From Triticum aestivum (taxonomy: Eukaryota; Streptophyta; Magnoliopsida; Poales; Poaceae), in assembly GCF_018294505.1 (NCBI RefSeq), contig NC_057807.1, positions 167,492,820-167,556,819 on the forward strand: a DNA stretch of 64,000 nt. Direction: 5' to 3'. The stretch's first letter is position 1. Every line of letters starts with the position of its first letter. The notes beneath the pieces are model-generated. The model was not told the origin of the DNA. It made no database searches and saw only the letters and a list, made by a program, of their open reading frames with translations. Shown piece by piece: positions 45,679 to 56,415 of this stretch. The position numbers were made by a program, and so were the translations under genes.

Positions 45679-46760
45679 TCAAGGGCAGAACTTCCGGAGG
45701 TGCTGAATGTTCCAAGCGTTTGGGATGGGCACCCCCTCCTGAGTCTCCAGGCGCGCGGCGCCAGGCCTGGAAACATGAAAAACCTTGAACGGGCCCTCCC
45801 ACATGGGCGAGAGCTTATGCAGCCCTTCCCTAGAGAGCACCCGCCTGAGTACGAGGTCACGTAACTCGAGAGTCCTGGGGCGGATGTTGCGGCAGTGATA
45901 CCGCCGCAGCGCCTGCTGGTATCTTGCTGCTTCTCGATGGCGCTCCTCTCCCAGCACGAGGTCCATCCCCCGCATGGCGTCTTGTTGCGCTTCATCAAAT
46001 ACTAGGACCTGCGTGGAGCGACGCCTGACCTCATGAGGGAGGACCACCTCTGCTCCGTAGACAAGGAATAACGGGGTCTTGACAGTCGACTTGGTGGCGG
46101 TAGTGCGGATGGACCACAACACGGACTGGAGCTCGTCGTACTAGCCCCTGCCGCAGGCCTCCAGCTTCTTTTTGAAGGTCCTAGTTTTGAGGCCCTTCAG
46201 GACCTCTGCGTTGGCGCGTTCGGCCTGGCCGTTACTCTGGTTGTGTGCCACCGAAGCGTAGCATATCTGCGTTCCAAGGTTAGCACAATATGTTTTGAAG
46301 AGATTGCTGGTGAACTGCGAACCATTGTTGGTGATGATGCGATTAGGGATCTCGAACCGGCTCACGAGGCCCTTGATGAACTTGACTGTAGAACCAGCTG
46401 GGATGGTGCGGATGGCTTCCACGTTCGCCCACTTGGTGACTTGTCGATGGCGACATATAGGTAGCGGTAGCCCCAGGCGCTCGGGGAAACGGGCCCAAGA
46501 TGTCCAGCCCCCAGACCACGAATGGCCACGAGAGTGGGATGGTTTGCAGGCCCTGAGCTGGCTGATAGATGTGCTTGGCATGGAACTGGTAGGCTTCGTA
46601 GGCCTTTACCAGTTTGATTGCGTCGTTGAGTGCCGTAGGCCAGTAGAACCCGCTGCGAAATGCCTTGCCGACGAGGGTCCGTGACGACGAGTGGTGTCCG
46701 CAATCTCCACCGTGTATGTTAGCCAGCAACTCCTTCCCCTGTTACCTAGAGATGCAACGT
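45679..46760 (-). pseudogene. Integrase of G2, catalytic Asp changed
   Basis: Zinc finger NIHGGDCGHHSSSRTLVGKA (46720-46660), then GFYWPTALNDAIKLVKAYEA and the first catalytic block WGLDILGPFP (46530). A frameshift near 46440 leads to NRIITNNGSQFTSN, where the second catalytic Asp (normally T-D-N-G) is Asn: codon AAC at 46327-46329 on the minus strand. The Glu block NGQAERANAEVLKGLK is present. A stop near 46141 precedes the C-terminal part, which ends VPIPNAWNIQHLRKFCP at 45679. The zinc finger also has Tyr where the first of the two finger Cys is expected (AYEAYQFHAK). Confidence 0.85.
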
Positions 46761-46875
46761 AGGGAAACATCATTTGGCCGCTTTTGGTAGAGCTCTCCGT
46801 CTTGGGTGCAGTAGGCCGTGGCCTGCCGGGCCACGCGTTCCGCGTCCTCCTCTTTCTGTGGTAGTGTCCCTTGCA

Positions 46876-47640
46876 TCAGGTAGTCCCTGAATTCTGTGGT
46901 CCCGCATCCCTCCTAAGGCTCCAGCGCCAGGAGTATGTGTGCTCCCGAGGTCGGGCCACAGGCTGAGGCTCCTGTGGCAGGTGGTTGAGGGAGTTCCTCC
47001 CGAGGTTGCGCTGTGCTCGATAGTGACAGTGCCGCCGATGGCTTGAAGAGTCGTTCCTCAAAAATGCCAGGCTCCTCAGGCAGCCGCCTGGATGCCCTCC
47101 TGGCGATGTCATCAGCCTCTTGGTTGGTGCCGCGGGGCATGTGCTGCAACTCCAGCCCCCAAAACTGCTTTTCCATCCTACACACCTCCGCAAGATACGC
47201 TTCCATGTGCTTGTCCTCCGGCTCGTACACCTTGTTGGAGAAGTTGATGAGGAGCTGTGAATCGCCTTTGATGATGAGGCGCTTCACCCCCAGTGCTGTT
47301 GCGGCTTTCAAGCCTGCTATGAGGCCCTCATATTCTGCTATGTTGTTGAGACCTTCTCGCCCTGCTGGAAATAGAGTTGCACATCGTAATAGAGCTTGTC
47401 CTGAGTGGGGGATATAAGCACTGCGCCAGCCCGCGCGCCATGTCGCGAGAATGCTCCATCAAAGTACATGACCCAACCATCTGGTGCCTAACTTCCTGAG
47501 GAAAGTGATCGATCCTCGCCTGCTTCGAGCCCTGGTGCCTCTGGTCATTCTGCCACAAAATCTGCAAGTGCGGCTCCTTTGACGACCTTGGTTGTGCTGA
47601 ATTCCAACTGAAACGCTTGCACCTCAATGTTCCATTTGGC
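46876..47640 (-). pseudogene. RNase H domain of G2
   Basis: Minus-strand 47311-46913 reads KAATALGVKRLIIKGDSQLL, then INFSNKVYEPEDKHMEAYLA and PRGTNQEADDIARRASRRL, the chromodomain-less gypsy RNase H pattern (G-D-S-Q and N-x-E-A-D boxes). The upstream part (47627-47330) is frame-shifted, with remnants of the N-I-A-E-Y-E-G-L block near 47330. It would degrade RNA in the RNA-DNA hybrid in an active relative. Confidence 0.8.
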
Positions 47641-47656
47641 GACCCTTCTAGCAGAG

Positions 47657-49250
47657 TTAGGGCTCCTGTACCCTTTCCAGTGGGTAGGCCGAGACGACCT
47701 TGATGGGGTGACCTTGAAAGTAGTGTCGTAACTTACGCGAGGCTACCAACAGCGCGAGCAAGAGCTTTTGAGGCATGGGGTATCGTGCCCTTGCATCTCG
47801 CAGCACCGTGCTGACGAAGTACACCGGATGCTCGATGAGTGTGGGTGTGCCGACAAGACCTGTGCCCTCAGGAGGGTTAGGCGCCTCCTGAGACGACGGA
47901 GCCCCCAGCACCTGGCTGCCTGGTGCGGCCTCTTCAGCCCTAGGGGCGTCTTCCTGCTGAGGCTGGTCTCCATCTGCCGAGGCCGTGATCTTTGCAAGGC
48001 CTTCTTGGTCTTGTGCTGCCGCGGCCGGGGCCGTGGCCGGTCGTGATGCACCCTTGACCTGGCGCTCCTCCCAAACCGCCACCAGAGCCGCACTGGCAGA
48101 GTAGGGTGTGGCGGCAAGGTAGAGCACCAGGGGCTCGAGAGGGCATGGTTCCACCATCACAGGAGGGCTGGTCAGATACTTCTTGAGGTCTTGAAACGCT
48201 TGGTCGGCCTCCTGTGTCCATTCAAACGGGCCCTTCTTCTTCATCAGCTTGAAGAAAGGCAAGGCGCGCTCCCCCAGCTTGGAGATGAAGCGTCCTAACG
48301 CAGTTCCGCGTCCGGCGAGCTTCTACATTTCTTTGAGGGTTTGCGGTGGACACACGTCTTCGATTGCCTTGACCTTCTCCGAGTTGGCCTCGGTCACTCT
48401 GTGGGACACGAGGAAGCCTAGGAGCTTGCCAGAAGGAACGCCAAACACGCACTTCTCCGGGTTGAGTCGTAGGTCCACCTTGCGGAGGCTCACGAAGGTC
48501 TCCTCCAGATCCTGGATCAGGGTCTTCGCCTCCCGAGACTTCACCACAATGTCGTCGACGTAAGCCTCGGCATTTTTCCCGAGCTACCGGCCTAAGGCGA
48601 TGTGCATCATCTGCTGGAAAGTTGCGCCCGCGTTGTGCAACCCAAACGACATGCAGGTGTAGCAGTATACCCCACATGGGGTCAGGAAGGCCATCTTCTC
48701 CACATCTTCTACCGCCATCTTGATCTGGTGATAGCCCGAAAACACATCCAAGAAACACAGTAGGTCACACTCTGCGGAGGAGTCGACGATTTGGTCGATG
48801 CGGGGGAGCGGGAATGGATCTTGAGGGCAGGCCTTGTTGAGGTTAGTGAAGTCGATGCACATGCGCTCCCCCCCCCCCTTTTCGGCACAACAACTGGGTT
48901 TGCCATCCATTCGGGGTAGCGAACCTCGCGAATAACACCTGCCACCTCCAGCTTGTGTGTTTCTTGGACGACGAAGGCCTACTTCTCGATGGACTGCCTC
49001 CTTGCTTTCTGCTTCACGGGGCGCACGTTGGGGCATACATTCAGGTGATGCTCAATCACCTGCCTTGGGACCCCCGCTAGCTGCTTGGGTTCCCACGCGA
49101 ACACCTCCTTGTTGGAGCGCAGTAACTTCACCAGCGCTTCCTCTTGGCCGGGGTCGAGATTGGCACCAATGGTGAAGGTGGCGCCTGAGGACCCGTCCTC
49201 CTCAACGAGTACCTGCTTGGTCTCCGCCTTGTCCTGGGTGAAGAGCTACT
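47657..49250 (-). pseudogene. Reverse transcriptase of G2 (complete boxes, several stops)
   Basis: The N-terminal part in one frame reads VIREVRYPEWMANPVVVPKR (48945-48880). At a run of ten C's (48869-48878) the frame changes to ERMCIDFTNLNKACPQDPFP, CFLDVFSGYHQIKM and MSFGLHNAGATFQQMM. A stop at about 48583 precedes AEAYVDDIVVKSREAKTLI (YVDD catalytic box at about 48555). A second stop lies near 48322 (LKEM*). The thumb and connection follow: [20 protein letters not shown] and [20 protein letters not shown]. All RT boxes are present, in contrast to G0 and G1. Confidence 0.9.
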
Positions 49251-49251
49251 T

Positions 49252-49760
49252 CTACTTGGTTGGCGCAGCCTCCTTGGCCTTGGAGGTGTCCGTGCCGGCA
49301 GGCTGCGCTGTCGCGACTGTCTTGAGGAAGAGCTTGAGCGCTAGCAGAGCGTCCTTGTTATCTCCAGCTACGGTGAGGATGCCGCTGCTCCTGGGCAGCT
49401 TCATGAGGTTGTAGGCCAGATGGGTCGCTGCCATGAACTGAGCCAAGGCAGGGTATACGAGGATGGCATTGTACGGGAGGCCGATTGGGTGATGTCGAAG
49501 TTGACTAGCTCCATGCGGAAGTTGTCGTGGGTGCCGAAGGTCACAGGAAGGCGGATCTGCCCCAGGGAGCTAGAGGAGCCGCCTTCGAACGCCCGAGAAG
49601 GGCTTGCTGGGTCGGAGCCCTTCCAGCAGTACATGGAGGAGGCAGAAGGCCTCCATCGAGAGCACGTTGAGGCCGGCGCCGTCGTCGATGAGGGTCTTGG
49701 TGACGGCCACCTAGCAGATGGTGGGCGTGCAAAGCATTGGGAGCGCACCTGAGTAGGCGG
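49252..49760 (-). pseudogene. Protease region of G2
   Basis: Blocks in three frames: the D-D-G-A-G-L-N-V-L active-site region near 49690, IRLPVTFGTHDNFRMELVNF in another frame (49560-49500), and VYPALAQFMAATHLAYNLMK with LPRSSGILTVAGDNKD (49460-49380). These align with the protease regions of G0 and G1. Frameshifts separate each block. Confidence 0.75.
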
Positions 49761-50269
49761 TGTTGACGGGGTGATCGTCCGAGTTGAAGGTCAGGTCGGC
49801 TTTGGGTGCCGCCCAACCCGGAGGAGCTCCTTGCCGCGCGAGGGCGGCGCCAATCTGGCGGAAGAACAGCTTGGTGTGGCGGTCTGAGGGTGGCGCCCGC
49901 GAGCCGCCCAGGAGAGCTGCAACGATCGGGGGCGCCAGCGCAGCATAGTGGGTGAGGAAGAGGTTGCGCAGCTCCTCACAGGAGGCCACAGAAGATGTTG
50001 GTAGGTTGAGCAGCCAAACATGCGGGATGCTGGTGAGGGCCATGGGAAACCAGTTGGCCATGACCTTGTCGTCGCCTTCGGCCTTGAGGACAGCCTCCTC
50101 ATATGCCGCAGGAAAGCAACCGGATCCGCTGCGCCGTTTTAGCGTGGTGGTATCTCTGGCTTGAACTTGTGCAACCACTGCACCTGCCACAAGGCGGGGG
50201 CCAAGGCTCGGAGCCCCCTGGCCTCAGTGCTAGCTCGGCCGCCGGAGCTGGCGGCGTGTTGTCCGCCAT
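49711..50269 (-). pseudogene. Shortened gag of G2
   Basis: Start at ATG 50269 (MADNTPPAPAAELALRPG), 79 bases inside the 5' LTR. After a frame change, 50190-49711 reads DDKVMANWFPMALTSIPHVW, then LLNLPTSSVASCEELRNLFL, the N-terminal half of the gag domain. The conserved Q-K-Y-I-Q-R-F block of G0 and G1 is missing and the sequence continues with KLFFRQIGAALARQ, so the second half of gag appears deleted. Confidence 0.7.
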
Positions 50270-50347
50270 GAGGGCGAAGCACGGTGTTGTTGGAGACCGA
50301 TACGATGGAAGGGAGAGCTCCAGCGCACCCCTACCTGGCACGCCAAA

Positions 50348-51242
50348 TGTCGGATATCAAGTTCTGGCAAAACCCTTAAGGTTCGAACTCTTGGGTGCGC
50401 ACAAAGATCTTCTCCCTACCGAAACACACCCAGAACCTCACCGCGATTCTAAGCTAACACGATGAACAACACAAGAGACACGAGGTTTATACTGGTTCGG
50501 GCCACCGTTGTGGTGTAATACCCTAATCCAGTGTGTGGTGTGGTGGATTGCCTCTTGGGATGATGATGAACAGTACAGAGGAAGAATAGCCTCGCGAGAG
50601 GTGTTCTTGTGCTTAGTGGTGTGCTTGGGGAGGAATCGATCCGTCTCCGTTGGCTCTAGATTAGATATCTTATACTGTGGTGGCTAGCCCTATTTATAGA
50701 GGCCCTGGTCCTCTTCCCAAATATTGAGTGGGAAGGGAGCCAACAACAGCCATTTCGAAAGGGGACAGCTAGTACAAGCTATCCTGACTAAAGGTGGTCT
50801 TCGACTGCCAAAGGCACTGGTGATGACGCTGTCCTGGGCTCCATGGTGACCTCCATCCTGCCGCTCTACTGGTCTTGGTCTCGTTGCACCGATATAGAAA
50901 CCTTTGCCTGATGCCTCGGTACTCCGCGCCTACGCTTGCCCCTTTCACCAAAGAGGAAACGAGGACGCTGCGCAGGCTGGCGCCCGCCTGGTCTTGATCG
51001 TCATGGCTTGCGTCATGAGCACCTTGCGAGGTACCCCTTTCCTTGATCTCTCCTCCTCCTCGCGAGCCTGCCTGGTGAGGCCGCCCCTGAGGAGGCCTTG
51101 CATCATCCACCCCACGAGGCTTGGGCCCTCACGAGGGTCTTGAACTTGGGTTGATGAAGAGTGGCCGTACTGGGCCACCGCTGAGCGACGTAGCAGGCCA
51201 CAGGCAGGCAAGTCTGGGAGCCCCGTTCCCAGGACGCCGACA
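50348..51242 (-). repeat. 5' LTR of G2
   Basis: 895 bp from TGTCGGATATCAAG to GGACGCCGACA. The adjoining CTACCTGGCACGCCAAA (50331-50347) is the probable primer site read on the minus strand. TATA (minus) is at about 50690-50698. Confidence 0.9.
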
Positions 51243-51408
51243 AGTGTGGAGACAAAACACCCCTTGTATCATTTACTTGGGGGCTGAAGCTGACGACTGG
51301 TAACTTTCAGAATAACTAAACAGCCGCACAAGAGTCAAATTAAAACAATAAATACAAAACGGGCCACACAATAAAGCTAGATGTTCGGGTGGCAACTAGG
51401 ACAAGCAA

Positions 51409-54400
51409 TCATTCAATGATTACATCTTTCGAACACTGACCCTCTACGGCCCGACCACCTTCCATAACTTGGGCAAAGTACAGCTCGGGGCGGCGGTCCT
51501 CCTTTCCAACGGGCGAAGGACCAATGGCCATATCCATAGGCTTGATCCTCGGCCAATGCACCATGGTCCTCGCGAAGGCCAGCCTCGCACCCTTAAGGCA
51601 TGCGGATTCCTTGGTGGTATCGATCTGCAGCGATGCTTCGTGCATCCTCTGCACCAAGCCAAAGAAGTTGTCTCGAATAATCTCAATAGGCCATAGCCGG
51701 ATACAAAGATCCGTCAGGGCTGGCTCGGCCATCCGGTGCAGCTCCATCAGCTGCTTCATTTGGTTGCTGAGAAAGCCGAGGGTGTTCGGGCGCTTGGAAC
51801 TGCGGCTAGAAGAGCCACCGTTTCAAATCCTCCTTCCACATTGCATGGTGCTCCGCTGCAGCAACCGCACTCTTCAGAAGCTCAGCGAAAACGCTTGGGG
51901 AGCGCCAGACGCACGTCAGCAAGGCAAACCGGTTGCCTCCAAACATACTCTGCAATAAGTACTTCTTACCATCTGCGATTTGTCCCACTTGGCAGAGCAC
52001 TTCCCGGACACCTCGCGCTTCAATCCTTGCCTCCTGGAGCTCTTTCTCTTCCTTGGATAGCTTGGACGACCGCTCCTCCTGCTCCTTCTCAAGGACCTCA
52101 AATTTCTTGATGGCGTCATTGAGCTCCACCTGCACCTTGGCTACTCGCGCCTTGTGCTTCTCACCGGCAAGCTTGGCCTTCTCAATATCTTCCATTGCCT
52201 TCACAGTGGCCTCTTTCTCTGCGACAGCCTCGGCCTTGGCCTTCTCCAAAGCCGCCTTCAAGCCCTCTACCTCGGTGGTGGCAGCTGCAAAGTAAATATT
52301 CGGCAATAAGCAATCATACATCTCAACAAGGGCGTACCTTGCGCCTTGTCAAGCCACTTGTTAACAAGATTAAGCTCTCCATCGGAGCGCCTGAGCTTTC
52401 GATACATCTCCTCTAGTGCCACAGCATTGGCAGCCGCGACCACAGAAGATGCCTGTGACATCAAAAAATTCACACCACTTTAAGTATTGGCCTAGCAAAA
52501 TTTTGACCCTCTATAAGTTTCTTCGCAATTCTTATAGAGTCTCAGGGGCTGTTACGCATATGGCCTACTCACCCATTAAACTAAGGGCTGAAACCACTTT
52601 ACAAGAAAAGGGTATAACTTGACTTACCTCAAAGCTTGTTAGCAGGCCTTGGACAACGCCGTTCAGTCAGGATTGGACGGACCGAACACCCTGTAAAACC
52701 GCACCCATAAGGGTGTCGTGCCCATCGACGATGATGGATTTGTTCGCCAACTCTTCCAGCACGTCCGGCCAGCCTGCCGCCGCCTAGTTGGAGGTTTTCG
52801 GCGCGGGCATCGGGCCCTCAACCCATCCCCCTTCGGAGGGAAGAACCGGCACCGTCAAGGGCCTTGGGGGCTCGGGTGCGGACGGCTGAGGGGGTTCGGA
52901 CGGTTCGGATCCCCTCCCGCACCTGCCATGGGGATTTCACCCTCCTGGCCCTTCATGACCGAGGTGTTAGCCTCGGCCACGATGACGTCTCCCTCCTACC
53001 CTGTGTTTGGAGGGGGAGGAGTCCTTTGGGACAGTACCTCCCTAATCTCTTCAGGGATCAGGGGAGGTGTGGAGCGCGACGCAGATCCAATGTCCACCAG
53101 TTCGCTGGGCGGGGACTTCCCCTCCGAGGTCTGCTCGGTAGAGTGGCCATGTGGCGGGCTGCATCATCAGATAATCAGTCTCCATTTGTAAGGGACTATT
53201 AGTAATAAAGCAATCAAGAAAGCCAAGGAATATATAACTGGCAGCTATGGGCTTGACCCTAGGTTCCTTTTCCGGAACCTTCTTGGACGCTTCGGACTCC
53301 TCATCAGAGTCCGAGCTATCAGGCAGGATCAGCTTAGGCCAACACTACCCTTCGAGGCCAGAGGAGGCTGCACCTCCTCAACGTCGTCAGATGCCGCCCT
53401 CTTCTTGGAGTGTTAGAAGGCAATTTCCTCCTCGTCCTCGTCTTCGTCCCCGTCTTGAGCGGATGGGGCTGCAGTGTCTCCGGACCGGGTGTCCGAACGA
53501 GCTCTGCGACGGAGGCCCTCCCTGGCCTCCGGCACATCCTTCTTCTTCTTGCCCTTCTTCTCAGGCACCTTGTAAGGCACCATAGCCAGCAGCTTGTCTA
53601 GCTGAGCCGATTGGGGTTTTTTAGGCAGCGGCGCCCCACTGCTGATCTTCTCGGCCTTTTTGAGCCAGCCCTGCAAAAATCCACAAGGAGAGGTTTAGAA
53701 CAAATTATGTGCGGTATGATTATCCGAATACATGTTAGGCGAAAGATCACTCACCTCCATCAAAGGGGTAGAAGTGTCATGGACAATGTCCTCCTCCTTG
53801 GCCGGCCACGTCTCTTGAGGCTTGAACAGCAGGCTCCATGCCTTGTCATGGGTTCTGCCAAAGAGGAATTGCATCGTGGCAGGGTCTTCGGGCTTTTACT
53901 CCCACATCGGTTTGGTCCTCTCCTGGCAAGGGACGAGCCGGCATTTGAGCTTGATTTGGACCACATTGGTTAGCTTGGCGCCGGTCTCCATCACATTGAC
54001 GATGCACTTTTGCAGCACCTTCACATCAGCAACAGACCCCCATTCCAAACTTTTTGTAGTCCACGAGGCCAATCTCACCAGGCGTCCGGATCTGAATTTG
54101 GGAGCTGCCGTCCAAGTAGCTTCCCTTGGTTCGATGGTGTAGAACCACTCTTTTTGCCACACCTTGACGATGTCGATGAAACTGCCCTCCGGTCACTGGA
54201 CCCGTGTCAGTTTGCTGACCATGGCCCCGCCACAATCTGCTTGAGCATCGGTGACCACCTTGGGCTAGACGTTGAACACCTTCACCCATAGGTCGAAGTG
54301 CGACTAAACTCGAAGCAGGGCTTGGAAAACGATGATGAAGGCCGAGATGTGGGGGAGGGAGTTAAGGGCTAGATCATGGAAATCTAGACTGTATAAGAAC

Positions 54401-54623
54401 ATCAATCCCCTCATGAAGGGGTGAAGGGGAAATCCAAGCCCCCATGTGAAACGGGGGAGGAATACAACCCTCTCGCCCGGCTTGGGCGTGGGGATGAGCT
54501 GGCCCTTTTCGGGGGCCCGATGAACGATGTCAACGACAAATAGTCGGCCCGCTTCAGCTCCAGGATGTTGTTGTTGGTGACGATGGAGGCGTCCCATTTG
54601 ACGTTTGCACCGGATCTGTCCAT
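51409..54623 (-). pseudogene. Antisense intron-containing gene of H, 'putative gypsy-type transposon' protein
   Basis: Start ATG 54623 (MDRSGANVKWDASIVTNNN). After a one-base shift near 54545, VFLPRFTWGLGFPLHPFMRG and LDFHDLALNSLPHISAFIIV match the plant domain PF04195 (from memory). The gene continues through a Lys/Glu-rich part (53676-53413), a long coiled coil (EVEGLKAALEKAKAEAVAEK and on, 52260-51990) and a C-terminal block KQLMELHRMAEPALTDLCIR, ending at the stop at 51409. Splice sites on the minus strand are clear: introns 53754-53671 (GTGAGT...TTTGCAG), 52627-52453 (GTAAGT...CACAG) and perhaps 52337-52285. The gene runs opposite to the H LTR. Stops and at least one frameshift suggest decay. 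Function is unknown. Confidence 0.65.
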
Positions 54624-54750
54624 GGCTGGGGAGGGGAAGATGGGATTCGCCACGGAGCAGAAAGACAATGTGCTGGAGCTCTGGAGGATTGTGTGAGCAG
54701 CAGCGGAAGGTGGAAGAAGGCGTAGGATGCTAACTGTAGCAATCCCCCTC

Positions 54751-54757
54751 TTTATAG
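54751..54757 (-). promoter_or_regulatory. TATA box of the antisense gene in H
   Basis: On the minus strand ATTGGCCTATAAAGAGGG lies about 130 bases upstream of ATG 54623 and has a CCAAT-like sequence just before it. This supports a dedicated promoter independent of the LTR. Confidence 0.55.
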
Positions 54758-55167
54758 GCCAATGAAGAGCCAAGGGTTCCTATTCTCATGCTGTGGGCTT
54801 CTCCACTTCCTGATACTCTCACCACGTTATGCGCGGGTGGGGAATCGAGATCATTGATCATATCCCCTAAAAACAAGGCACGATCTCTGCCTTAATGAGA
54901 CATGCTAATAGGGGCGGCTTCGAGCCGCACATCGAGAACAGTCAGGCCACTCGGTATTATGACCGGTTGCGACCCTTCGTTAATGAGGAAAAAGTTGTCA
55001 GATGAGCACAGTATTCACACTGGAGCGATTTTTTTCCTTCGGGGCTAAGTAAAATGGACGCTTCAAATTCCGAACACCACTTGACTCCAAGCATCTACAG
55101 GACATGATGAAGAACGCACCTCGCAAGCTGAAGACTAAGCAGTGTTGGAGGCAAGTTCGGGGGCTAC
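54758..55167 (+). other. Non-coding 3' end of H interior
   Basis: No ORF. It ends with the purine tract GGCAAGTTCGGGGGCTAC directly before the LTR. Confidence 0.55.
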
Positions 55168-55640
55168 TGAGGTAGTCCTGGATTAAGGGGTCCTCGGGCT
55201 GCCGGCATGTTATGTTAAGGCCGGATTGATGGGCCACTATGGGGCCAAGCTGGAGTGCGGATCCATGATCGGACAAGGTATCTTTGGAGTCGTGTTGTGT
55301 CCTCCAAGCCAAGATTAGGTAGGATCTTCCTTTCTTTGTGATCGATCGTGTGTAACCCTAACCCTACCGGTGCCTATATAAACCGGAAGGTTTTAGTCTT
55401 TAGGGAGAGAGCTACATTCATCACCTCATCACCTTAGGGTTTAGCTCGTCTAATCTCGAGGTCGATCTACTCTCTAACCATACCATACATCAAATACCAT
55501 CAAGTAGGACATATGGTTTCACCTCTTCGAGAGGGCCCAAACCTGGGTAAATACCATGTTCATCGTCCCTTGTTACCCATAGATCCTAGATCCATAGCTC
55601 GGGACCTCCTACCCGAGATCTGCTGGTTTTGACACCGACA
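55168..55640 (+). repeat. 3' LTR of H
   Basis: 473 bp, starting TGAGGTAGTCCTGG and ending GGTTTTGACACCGACA. TATATAAA lies at 55375-55382 in the context GGTGCCTATATAAACCGG. This is a common Triticeae gypsy LTR type. The following AGGGC (55641-55645) should be the TSD; its partner is outside the window. Confidence 0.8.
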
Positions 55641-56415
55641 AGGGCCTCCCTTGCCAGGCAATAGGACCTGGTAAGGTTGAGGCCACACCCGAGGACAAGC
55701 CCAGACTCGCCCTGGCAAGCTTGCCGGGGCCGCCAAGATCAAACCCTTGCCAAGCTCTTTCGAAGGATCACCGCCAAGACGCCACCGCTCTACCTCATCA
55801 CACCCAAGTCACTTATCAATGTGGTGTCGAGGTACTAAACAACCAGGTGGATCCTATCAGGCACGTGGTAGCATCAAAGAGAAGGGGTTAGCTTTATTGA
55901 TACCCATCCAGGAGGTGTCTCAAGCTGGTGAGAAGAGGCGGATAAGCGGCGCAGCAAGCTTGTCGGGATTCGCCCTCGACACGACACCTAGCAGTGCATT
56001 TAATGCACTTTGTCCTAACTGTCAGAGTTAGGTATGATACCGCTGTTAGCTATCTAATCACACCCAAACAACTATTTTGCCACTGTGGTCACCCCTTGAC
56101 CTATAAAAGGAGGCCTGAGGCAACCTAGCCAAAGGGTTCGAACACTTCGACCCCCAACAATTGTAATCTCACCTCGCTCTCTCCTAGGCACCCTTGTCGG
56201 GCTAGAGCGTGTCGAGCCTTCGTCCACCTCTAGATCAATCCACAAAAGCAGGAGTAGGGTTTTACGCTATAAGGCGGCCCGAACCTGGGTAAAAAGAGAG
56301 AGTCCATCGTCGTGTCGTCTCCTATTGCTTCTGCTCTTTGTGCAACGCGGTCGTCTCCATGCGAACCACAAAGGGGTGTCCTTGCCCCATAGGTGATTGT
56401 GCTTCCACGCCGACA
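55641..56415 (+). mobile_element. Right part of an LTR of gypsy element K
   Basis: The sequence has LTR hallmarks: TATAAAAGG at 56102-56110, a C/T-rich probable transcript start, the CGGCCCGAACCTGGGTAAA segment seen near many gypsy LTR ends, and the end CCACGCCGACA at 56415. H is inserted in it, so the left part lies beyond the window. It stands in an intron-like repeat of the CACTA element; the expected TSD is ATATG (56416-56420). Confidence 0.65.

Larger units (their letters stand above)
42862..51242 (-). mobile_element. Gypsy element G2 (minus strand), full domain set, degenerate
   Basis: 8,381 bp flanked by AGTGT (42857-42861 and 51243-51247). Reading the minus strand: 5' LTR (50348-51242), short gag, protease, RT with YVDD, RNase H, integrase, then an antisense B3-like ORF, purine tract and 3' LTR (42862-43768). 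It is the only member of its family in the window with a full pol, and it may represent the autonomous partner of G0 and G1. Nonsense codons and frameshifts make this copy inactive. Confidence 0.9.
41521..55640 (+). mobile_element. Gypsy element H (plus strand), hosting G0 and G2
   Basis: Visible segments are 41521-42861 and 51248-55640, split by G2. The left part (5' LTR, gag) lies outside the window beyond G0. The right end is a 473-bp LTR preceded by the purine tract GTTCGGGGGCTAC. The left segment has the protease-to-RT region on the plus strand and then non-coding DNA. The right segment has a large spliced gene on the minus strand. No RT, RNase H or integrase is present in the visible part, so this copy is not autonomous. 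Confidence 0.7.

Noticed and set aside
55350..55366. TGTAACCCTAACCCTACC resembling telomere repeats
   Set aside because: Only two CCCTAA-like units, and they belong to the conserved promoter region of the H LTR.
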